Assembly (NCBI GenBank): GCA_019232645.1
Contig: JAFANO010000484.1
Span: forward strand, 1 to 9,943
Direction: 5' to 3'
DNA length: 9,943 nt
Origin: Planctomycetaceae bacterium
Lineage (GTDB): Bacteria; Planctomycetota; Planctomycetia; Isosphaerales; Isosphaeraceae
Shown here: one piece after another, positions 1 to 5,646 of the stretch
How positions within the stretch are numbered: the first letter of the stretch is position 1
Layout: every line of letters starts with the position of its first letter
Program-made: the position numbers and the translations under genes
The notes under the pieces: model-generated
Told to the model about the DNA's origin: nothing
The model's database searches: none
Seen by the model: only the letters and a program-made list of their open reading frames with translations

Positions 1-135
1 CTGAACTCGATCTCCTCTCCACTCTCTCTGCCCCAATCTGACTGGCGTCAGGATCCGCTGGAAGACAAGCACTTTGCTGGAGGTGAATAGCGCGATGATC
101 TCCTTCGGGGCGGGATCTGGCATGCGTTATGCTTT

Positions 136-162
136 GATCCCCGGCTAGGCCGCCCAGGGATC
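136..162. other. Stem-loop upstream of the SDR gene
   Basis: GATCCC (136-141) plus CGGC (142-145) can pair with GCCG (149-152) plus GGGATC (157-162). This gives ten base pairs around a TAG loop, with a four-base bulge (CCCA) on the right arm. No T-run follows, so it is not a clear terminator. It could be an operator or the end of an upstream transcript. I see no convincing promoter in bases 1-211: a TTGATC and a TATAGG are present but lie 24 bp apart. No gene could be supported in bases 1-200. Confidence 0.3.
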
Positions 163-200
163 ATATAGGGTGAGGATCGAGTGCTGCCGCTCGATCTTCG

Positions 201-206
201 GGAGGG
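201..206 (+). promoter_or_regulatory. Shine-Dalgarno site deciding the SDR start
   Basis: GGAGGG ends five bases before the ATG at 212. The alternative GTG at 170 in the same frame has no comparable site, and the extra 14 residues it would add come before a natural membrane-anchor start. This favours 212. Confidence 0.6.
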
Positions 207-211
207 ACGCG

Positions 212-1231
212 ATGGAGAACCGTGAGAAGATGCTTCTGGGGGCCCTCGTCGGGGCGGGCGTGTTCTGGGGGATACGGGCCTGGCTCCGGTCCCGGCGTCG
301 GATTGAGCTGGCCGGCCGCGTCGTGATCGTCACGGGCGCGTCGAGCGGTCACGGATTCATGGTGGCGCAGGAGGCGGCCATGCGGGGCGCGCATCTCGTG
401 CTCGTCGCTCGCGACCTCGAGCAGCTCCGGGGGGCCGAGCAAGAGCTCCGGCGGCTCGGCGCGGCGAGCGTCATGGCCGTCCCGGCCGACGTCGCCGACC
501 AGGCCCAGGTGGCGGCGATGGTCGAGCGGGTCATCGCCGCGCATGGCCGGGTCGACGTCCTGATCAACAACGCCGGGACGATCCGCGTCGGGCCGGTCGA
601 GGCGATGACGCTGGACGACTTCCGCGCCGTGATGGCGACCAACTTCTGGGGGCCGCTCTACACGACGCTGGCTGTCCTGCCCCAGATGCGGGCGCAGCGG
701 TTCGGGCGGATCGGCAACGTCGTCTCGCTGGGGGGCAAGGGGGTCATGCCGCACCTGCTGCCCTACACGGCCAGCAAGTTCGCGCTGACCGGGCTGACCG
801 AGGGGCTCCGCGCCGAGCTGGCGCGGGACAACATCCTGGTCACGGGCATCTACCCGAGCACGATGCGGTCCGGCGGCCACCGCCACGCCTGGTTCAAGGG
901 GCAGCAGGAGGCCGAGTATACCTGGTTCGCGCTCTCCGACGCGCTGCCGCTGGTCTCGACCTCGGCGCGGCACGTGGCGCGGCGGCTCTGGCGGGCCGTC
1001 TGCGACGGCGACGCCGAGGTCGTCGTGGGATGGCCCGCGCATCTGGCCATCGTCCTCCAGAACCTCTTCCCCAACACGACGGCCGAGATCCAGGCGCTGG
1101 TGGACCAGCTCGTGCTGCCGCCCTCGACCAACCTCGACGCCCCCGCCGTCCAGGGTCAGGACCTCCAGGCGACCATCCCCAACCTGCTCAACCGCGCCTT
1201 CCCGGCCTCGGCACAGCCCGGGCGGGCGTGA
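212..1231 (+). CDS. Membrane-anchored short-chain dehydrogenase/reductase (SDR)
   Basis: A 339-residue NAD(P)-dependent oxidoreductase of the classical SDR family; the substrate cannot be told from sequence. Residues 7-25 form a hydrophobic segment (LLGALVGAGVFWGIRAWL), followed by an Arg-rich stretch, so the protein is probably anchored with the catalytic domain in the cytoplasm. The Rossmann motif TGASSGHG is at 41-48, and an Arg after the second strand (VARD, R67) hints at NADP(H). An acidic PAD-V turn (D93), the NNAG motif (119-122) and N144 follow. The catalytic Ser172 and YTASK (Y185, K189) have the usual S-x12-Y spacing, so the active site looks complete. The C-terminal 120 residues are less typical and may shape substrate binding. 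ATG 212 was chosen over in-frame GTG 170 because of the ribosome site at 201-206. The gene stands alone, with GC-rich hairpins downstream. Confidence 0.9.
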   Translation: MENREKMLLGALVGAGVFWGIRAWLRSRRRIELAGRVVIVTGASSGHGFMVAQEAAMRGAHLVLVARDLEQLRGAEQELRRLGAASVMAVPADVADQAQVAAMVERVIAAHGRVDVLINNAGTIRVGPVEAMTLDDFRAVMATNFWGPLYTTLAVLPQMRAQRFGRIGNVVSLGGKGVMPHLLPYTASKFALTGLTEGLRAELARDNILVTGIYPSTMRSGGHRHAWFKGQQEAEYTWFALSDALPLVSTSARHVARRLWRAVCDGDAEVVVGWPAHLAIVLQNLFPNTTAEIQALVDQLVLPPSTNLDAPAVQGQDLQATIPNLLNRAFPASAQPGRA

Positions 1232-1350
1232 GGGTGAGGGAGGAGTTCGGTATCGCCGACCGTCGCCTCGCCGGCGGTGGCCGGGCTCGGGCGCGGCGAG
1301 CCCCGGTGCAGGCTCGCGAGAGCTTTTATGCCGGAGATTCGGCAGGGGTG

Positions 1351-1385
1351 GCCGGGGCCGAAGCGCAGCGTGCCCCGGCTTTCTC
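1351..1385 (+). terminator. Possible terminator of the SDR gene
   Basis: GCCGGGGC (1351-1358) and GCCCCGGC (1372-1379) are perfect inverted copies with a 13-base loop, followed by TTTCTC. The stem is strong but the T-run is short and the site lies about 120 bp past the stop. A second weak candidate is the GCTC-GCGA-GAGC-TTTT hairpin at 1312-1327. Confidence 0.4.
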
Positions 1386-1661
1386 GGCCGTCGCCCAGGG
1401 CGATGGAAAGGGGATGAATTCTCGGGCGAAATGGGCGAGGTCTCCCTAAATTCTGGTTCGGCTCCATCCGTACTTCCATCCTCGGGATGTCGAGGGTCCT
1501 GCCGAACAGCATTTGCACCGCGCCGCTTGGCTCCTGAGGCCGCGCCTCGTGTGGGAGGCCACCGACCTCGAGCAACCCGTGCCTGAGCCACAGCCACTCG
1601 AAGGGGGTGTAAGGGCCGCGACTGCGACGGCTGGAGGGTGGGCGATCCTCGTCGGCGCGAA

Positions 1662-1667
1662 TACAAT
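1662..1667 (+). promoter_or_regulatory. Possible -10 box of the ABC operon
   Basis: TACAAT matches the -10 consensus at five of six positions and lies 68 bp before the ATPase start. The hexamer 17 bp upstream (TGGGCG, 1639-1644) is a poor -35, so the promoter call is weak. Confidence 0.25.
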
Positions 1668-1735
1668 GGGTGGAAGTGTGGGGATCCTCGGTTTCAAACA
1701 TTGGGCCTTCTTTCGAGGGGGGGCGCGTTCCGTCC

Positions 1736-2740
1736 ATGGGCGACTGGGCCATCCGGGTCAAGGACCTTCGCAAGCAGTACCCCGGTCGCGACGGGCCCGT
1801 CGACGCGGTCAGCGGCATCGACCTGGAGGTACCCTTCGGCGAGTGCTTCGGGCTGCTCGGCCCCAACGGCGCGGGCAAGACGACCACGGTCGAGATCCTC
1901 GAGGGGCTGAACCAGCCGACTTCGGGCGAGGTCGAGGTCCTCGGCCTGCGGTGGCAGGACGACGAGGCCGCGATCCGCGAGCGGATCGGGGTCACGCTCC
2001 AGGAGACACGGTTCCCCGAGAAGCAGACGGTTTATGAGATGGTCCGCCTCTTCCGGAGCTTCTACCGCGACGGGCTCGAGCCCCACGAGGTGCTGGAGCG
2101 GGTCTCGCTCGAGGGCAAGGCGAATGCGTACGTCGAGCAGCTCTCGGGCGGCCAGCAGCAGCGCCTGGCGGTCGCGGTCGCGCTGGTGGGCGACCCCGTG
2201 CTGCTGTTCCTCGACGAGCCGACGACGGGGCTCGACCCGCAGTCACGGCGGCAACTCTGGGACGTGATCCGGGACCACCGCGGCCGGGGGCGGACGACCG
2301 TCCTGACGACGCACTACATGGACGAGGCCGAGCGGCTCTGCGACCGAGTGGCGATCATCGACCGGGGCAAGATCATCGCGTTGGGCTCGCCCGCCGACCT
2401 GATCGCGCGGCTCGGCGGCGAGCACATCGTCGAGTTCGCGCTGGGGGGCGAGGCGCCCGCTCCCGTGCCCTCGAGCTTCGCCGGGTTGCCGACGGTCCTC
2501 GCGGCCCGAGCCGAGGGGGACGGCTTCGCGCTGACCGTCGGCGAGCCCCATCGCGCCATCCCCGCGCTGCTCGATCACCTCGACGACGAGGGCCGACACC
2601 TGGCGCGGCTGACCACCCGGCAGGTGAGCCTCGAGGACGTCTTCGTCTCGCTGACCGGCCGTCACCTCCGCGACAACGAGCCCGAGGAGCCCGCCCGCGA
2701 CGGGTCGGGGCGCAAGCGACGACGGGGTCGGAGGGGATGA
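1736..2740 (+). CDS. ABC-2 exporter ATP-binding protein
   Basis: A 334-residue ATPase of the CcmA/DrrA type that powers export through an ABC-2 permease from the cytoplasmic side. All nucleotide-binding motifs are intact: Walker A GPNGAGKT at 42-49, Q-loop Q89, signature LSGGQ at 136-140, Walker B with LFLDEP at 157-162 and the D-loop GLD at 165-167, and H-loop H193. The last ~100 residues form the accessory C-terminal region common in drug and multidrug exporters of this type, ending in a basic Arg/Lys-rich tail. ATG 1736 was chosen because the family begins at about this point; a GTG at 1670 would add 22 unlike residues. A G-rich run (1715-1723) may serve as ribosome site. The permease gene follows after 58 bp, so the two are almost certainly one operon. 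The substrate is unknown. Confidence 0.93.
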   Translation: MGDWAIRVKDLRKQYPGRDGPVDAVSGIDLEVPFGECFGLLGPNGAGKTTTVEILEGLNQPTSGEVEVLGLRWQDDEAAIRERIGVTLQETRFPEKQTVYEMVRLFRSFYRDGLEPHEVLERVSLEGKANAYVEQLSGGQQQRLAVAVALVGDPVLLFLDEPTTGLDPQSRRQLWDVIRDHRGRGRTTVLTTHYMDEAERLCDRVAIIDRGKIIALGSPADLIARLGGEHIVEFALGGEAPAPVPSSFAGLPTVLAARAEGDGFALTVGEPHRAIPALLDHLDDEGRHLARLTTRQVSLEDVFVSLTGRHLRDNEPEEPARDGSGRKRRRGRRG

Positions 2741-2798
2741 ACGCCCGTCGATCCCGGGTCGAACACGGTCCCCGCTCCCGCTCGAACGATCCACGAGA

Positions 2799-3872
2799 AT
2801 GGAAATGTCCCGCTCGTACCCGCTCCGCGAACTGTATCTGGCCCGGATCCGCGAGTTCTATCGCCAGCCCGCACGGATCTTCTGGGTCTACGGCTTCCCG
2901 ACGATCCTGGCCATCGGCCTCGGCCTGGCATTCCGGAGCCGGCCCCCCGAGAGCATCCAGGTGGACCTCGTCCGCAACTCCGCTTCGGACCCGGTCGAAG
3001 ACGTCCTGCGCGCGTACGATCACTTGGCCCGCGAGGAGAGCCGGCCCGGCCTGCTCCTGAACGTGGCGCCGGCCGACGAGGTGTTCCACCGGCTCCGCAC
3101 GGGCAAGACGCCGCTGGTGGTCGATCCCGAGATCTCACGGCCCTTGACGTATCACTACGACCCGACCCGACCCGAGGCCGTCGCCGCGCGCGGGGCGATC
3201 GACGACATCATCCAGGCCGCCCACGGGCGGAAGGACCCCGTCGCGACCCAGGACGTCAAGGTCGTCGAGCCCGGCTCACGCTACATCGATTTCTTGATCC
3301 CTGGCCTGATCGGCCTGAACACGATGGGGGGCGGGCTCTGGGGGATCGGGTTCCTGCTGGTGAACTTTCGGATCGCCAAGCTGCTCAAGCGCTTCGTCGC
3401 CACGCCGATGCCCCGGCGCGACTTCCTGCTGGCCCTGCTCGGGGCGCGGCTCACCTTCCTGATCCCCGACCTCGCCGTGCTGCTGCTGCTGGGCACTCTG
3501 GTCTTCGGCATGCCGATCCGAGGCGACCTGCTCCTGGTGTTCGCCATCGACGTGGTCGGCGCCCTGGCGTTCGCCGGCATCGGCCTGCTGATCGCCAGCC
3601 GGGCCCAGACCACCGAGACCGTCAGCGGGCTGATGAACCTGGTCATGCTGCCGATGTGGCTGCTGTCGGGGGTCTTCTTCTCTTCCGAGCGGTTCCCGAG
3701 GGCCGTCCAACCGCTCATCCAGGCGCTACCCCTGACCCAGGTGGTGGGCGGGCTCCGCCGGGTGATCCTCGAGGGGGCGGGCTGGCTCGACGTCGCCCCC
3801 GCCATGGCGATCCTCGCGGCCTGGGCCGTCGTCACCTTCTACGTCGCGCTGAGGATCTTCCGCTGGTCGTGA
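2799..3872 (+). CDS. ABC-2 type transporter permease
   Basis: A 357-residue membrane subunit that pairs with the ATPase just upstream. The layout is the usual ABC-2 exporter pattern: one membrane helix near residues 27-46, a long soluble loop at about 47-162 likely outside the membrane, then five more helices near 163-190, 211-236, 243-266, 275-296 and 333-353. The stretch SGVFFSSERFP (290-300), followed by LPLTQVVGGLR (310-320), is the recognisable ABC-2 signature between the fifth and sixth helices. The gene begins ATG GAA ATG; the second ATG at 2805 is an alternative start, and neither has a strong ribosome site. The last 147 bp overlap, on the other strand, the end of the GT-like gene. 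The substrate cannot be inferred; drugs, lipids or polysaccharides are all exported by this class. Confidence 0.9.
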   Translation: MEMSRSYPLRELYLARIREFYRQPARIFWVYGFPTILAIGLGLAFRSRPPESIQVDLVRNSASDPVEDVLRAYDHLAREESRPGLLLNVAPADEVFHRLRTGKTPLVVDPEISRPLTYHYDPTRPEAVAARGAIDDIIQAAHGRKDPVATQDVKVVEPGSRYIDFLIPGLIGLNTMGGGLWGIGFLLVNFRIAKLLKRFVATPMPRRDFLLALLGARLTFLIPDLAVLLLLGTLVFGMPIRGDLLLVFAIDVVGALAFAGIGLLIASRAQTTETVSGLMNLVMLPMWLLSGVFFSSERFPRAVQPLIQALPLTQVVGGLRRVILEGAGWLDVAPAMAILAAWAVVTFYVALRIFRWS

Positions 3873-4517
3873 CGGGCGGGCCAGGACGGGGCGGCGGAAG
3901 ACCTCGACGAAGTCGCGCCAGAACGACCCGCGCCGTGACCTGCCCGCGAGCGGCGGCACGGGGACCTCGTCGATCAGGTGGCCGAAGAACGTCGCCTTGG
4001 CCAGGACCTCGACGTCGAGGAACTCCGACGCCGACTGGAGCGGGATCGCCCGGAGCTTGTCGAGCCGGTGCAGCCGGCAGGGAGAATGGAGGTCTACGAC
4101 CGGGAGCGCGAAGATCAGGCGCCAGGGGAGGCCGCCGAGCCAGCGTCGGATCCGGGTGAGCGGGCTCGCTCGGCGTCGGCCGACGACATGATCGCAGCGG
4201 TCGATCGCCTCGAGCAGGGGCCCGAGGTGCCCGGGAGTCCACGGCTCTTCGGCCGAGGTCACGAGGATCAGCGGGGCCGAGGCGCCCAGGAGCGAAGACT
4301 CGAGCGTCTGGCCCCAGCCGCCCGGGATGGCCGCCTCCGCAGCGACGGCCTGGCGGCCGCCCCGGGCGAGAAGGTCGCTCAGGGCCTCGGCGGCCTCGCG
4401 GGCGCGGTGGGGACCTTCGTCGCGGGGGAGCACCACGACGAGGACCGCGGCGTCGGGCAGGGGGTCGCGCCGGAAGTGGTCGTCGAACGGGTCGAGTTCA
4501 TCCTGCGACGCGGACAT
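3726..4517 (-). CDS. Glycosyltransferase family 2-like protein, atypical
   Basis: A 263-residue protein whose pattern follows dolichyl-phosphate-mannose-synthase-like GT2 enzymes, which move sugars from nucleotide donors onto lipid carriers. Strand one reads AAVLVVVLPRDEG (23-35), and DHVVGRRRASPLTRIRRWL (109-127) matches the family's VvGsR region. HSPCRLHRLDKLRAIPL (144-160), then SEFLDVEVLAKATFFGH (164-180) and IDEVPVP (182-188), match its C-terminal half. The usual metal-binding DxD is not visible: the matching segment reads ILVTSAEEPW (84-93). The family match ends near residue 212. Residues 216-263 are encoded opposite the ABC permease and are low-complexity and charged, as antisense reading usually is. 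The ATG at 4517 has GGAGG four bases upstream (4522-4526). It lies 20 bp after the aminotransferase gene, so the two are probably co-transcribed. The function is uncertain; it may be inactive or act on an unusual donor. Confidence 0.65.
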   Translation of the reverse strand: MSASQDELDPFDDHFRRDPLPDAAVLVVVLPRDEGPHRAREAAEALSDLLARGGRQAVAAEAAIPGGWGQTLESSLLGASAPLILVTSAEEPWTPGHLGPLLEAIDRCDHVVGRRRASPLTRIRRWLGGLPWRLIFALPVVDLHSPCRLHRLDKLRAIPLQSASEFLDVEVLAKATFFGHLIDEVPVPPLAGRSRRGSFWRDFVEVFRRPVLARPSRPAEDPQRDVEGDDGPGREDRHGGGDVEPARPLEDHPAEPAHHLGQG

Positions 4518-4537
4518 GCGGCCTCCGGCCGATGGGT

Positions 4538-5407
4538 TCAGACCGGCTCGGGGGCGAGCCAGCGCGCGACGGCCGCGCGGTAGGCGTCCTGGAGCCGGGC
4601 CGCGATCGGGCCGGGCCGGCCGTCTGCGACCTGGTTGCCGTCGAGCCGGACGATCGAGAGGACCTCGATCGTCGTGCCCATGAGCAGGACCTCGGCGGCG
4701 GTGGTCAGCTCGGCCAGGGTGACCCGTGCGATGGCGTGGGGCAGGCCGACCTCGGCGGCGAGCCGGAGGAGAAACCCTCGGGTGGTCCCCGGCAGGATCA
4801 TCGGCCCCTCGGGCGTCGCCTCCAGCCGGCCTCCCCGGACCCAGACCAGCGACGTGTGCGTCGCCTCGGTCACCAGGCCGTCGGCGTCGACCAGGATCGC
4901 CTCGACGGCCCCCGCGCGATGCGCGGCCTCCAGGGCCAGGACGTTGGCCAGCAGGTTTGTCGACTTCACGTCGCACCGCTTCCAGCGGAGGTCGGGATGG
5001 CTGATCGCACCCACGCCGGTCTCGCGGAGCCGGGCCACTGTTGAGTCCTCGTAGGGGCGGATCACGATCAATTCAGTCGGCGGCACGGGTGGCCTGGGGA
5101 AGGCGTGCGACCGCGGCGCGACCCCCCTGGTCAGGTGGATGTACGCGGTCCCCTCCTCGATCCCGCTGACCGAGATCGTCCGGTGCATCCGGGCGATCAG
5201 GCGATCCAGGTCGATCGGCGGGAACTCCAGCGCGGCCAGGCTCCGCCGGAGCCTCGCGAAGTGCTCGTCCTCCAGCCAGCAGCAGCCCTGATAGATCCGG
5301 AGGACCTCGTACACGGCGTCGCCGAACAGGAAGCCCCGGTCCCAGACCGGCACGCGCGCCTGGTCCACCGGCATCAGTTCGCCATTGAGGCAGGCCAGAT
5401 TTTCCAT
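4538..5407 (-). CDS. dat: D-amino-acid aminotransferase (class IV, PLP)
   Basis: A 289-residue cytoplasmic class IV aminotransferase that moves an amino group between a D-amino acid, typically D-alanine or D-glutamate, and a 2-oxo acid, using pyridoxal phosphate. The length matches the Bacillus D-amino-acid transaminase (about 283). Matching landmarks are DRGFLFGDAVYEV (23-35) with Y33, the catalytic lysine K148 in RCDVKSTN, and the PLP-contacting E181 in VTEA. The sequence RGVAPRSHAFP (94-104) carries R99 and H101, equivalent to the Arg98/His100 pair that binds the substrate carboxylate in D-specific enzymes. This favours D-amino acids over branched-chain amino acids or aminodeoxychorismate. 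The start at 5407 has GAGGA nine bases upstream (5417-5421). The GT-like gene follows after 20 bp. A likely role is supplying D-amino acids for peptidoglycan or catabolising them. Confidence 0.85.
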   Translation of the reverse strand: MENLACLNGELMPVDQARVPVWDRGFLFGDAVYEVLRIYQGCCWLEDEHFARLRRSLAALEFPPIDLDRLIARMHRTISVSGIEEGTAYIHLTRGVAPRSHAFPRPPVPPTELIVIRPYEDSTVARLRETGVGAISHPDLRWKRCDVKSTNLLANVLALEAAHRAGAVEAILVDADGLVTEATHTSLVWVRGGRLEATPEGPMILPGTTRGFLLRLAAEVGLPHAIARVTLAELTTAAEVLLMGTTIEVLSIVRLDGNQVADGRPGPIAARLQDAYRAAVARWLAPEPV

Positions 5408-5483
5408 CAGCGACGATCCTCAAGTCGTAAGTCGCCCGTCGCCCGCGGCAAAGAGCGCCCGGGCGAGGGCCGTTCGGCCTGTC

Positions 5484-5557
5484 CCCTCTCCTGGAGGGAG
5501 AGGAGGCCTGTTTTCCTCCCCCTCTCCCTTAATATCGGGAAAGGGCCGGGGTGAGGG
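5484..5557. repeat. GC-rich paired hairpins of dispersed-repeat type
   Basis: Two inverted repeats lie together between genes. The first pairs CCTCTCC (5485-5491) with GGAGAGG (5497-5503). The second pairs CCCTCTCCC (5520-5528) with GGGAAAGGG (5537-5545), one mismatch, around TTAATATC, and is followed by CCGGGGTGAGGG. This second block looks like the CCCTCTCCC/GGGAGAGGG...GGGGTGAGGG intergenic repeats scattered through many GC-rich genomes. Copies elsewhere in this genome cannot be seen from here. No T-run follows on either strand, so they are not classic terminators, though they could slow transcription or protect the end of the 5647-7581 transcript. Confidence 0.5.
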
Positions 5558-5570
5558 CCCTGGGTGCGAG

Positions 5571-5582
5571 GCCCCGTGGGGC
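5571..5582. other. Small GC hairpin in the 5408-5646 spacer
   Basis: GCCC (5571-5574) pairs with GGGC (5579-5582) around a CGTG loop. It lies about 65 bp past the stop of the minus-strand TlpA-like gene. Without a T-run it is at best a weak terminator. An 11-base direct repeat, TGACGGCCGGC, is also present at 5592-5602 and 5637-5647, the second copy touching the TlpA-like stop codon. Confidence 0.2.
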
Positions 5583-5646
5583 ATTCTGCACTGACGGCCG
5601 GCGACTGGCTACTGCCTACCGCCAAGATTCGATGGATGACGGCCGG

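Larger units (their letters stand above)
1232..1735. other. 504-bp non-coding spacer
   Basis: Between the SDR and the ABC operon I find no credible gene; reading frames here lack domains or good starts. The first half holds GC-rich hairpins: one at 1281-1306 (CCGGGCTCG pairing with CGAGCCC-C-GG, one bulge), a small GCTC-GCGA-GAGC followed by TTTT at 1312-1327, and a perfect 8-bp stem at 1351-1379. The second half holds a possible -10 box (TACAAT, 1662-1667) for the ABC operon. The middle, about 1390-1640, shows nothing I can name. Confidence 0.5.

Noticed and set aside
134..169. TTGATC and TATAGG as a promoter for the SDR gene
   Set aside because: The spacing is 24 bp, too long for a sigma-70 promoter.
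161..1666. 501-residue open frame on the minus strand
   Set aside because: It is antisense to the SDR gene and its spacer, with Arg/Pro-rich low complexity and no domain.
3978..4583. 201-residue plus-strand open frame
   Set aside because: It is antisense to the GT-like gene, with no recognisable domain.
4518..4976. Upstream extension of the GT-like frame
   Set aside because: The added 153 residues overlap the aminotransferase gene on the same strand and are Arg/Gly/Pro-rich; the ATG at 4517 has a ribosome site and fits the family.
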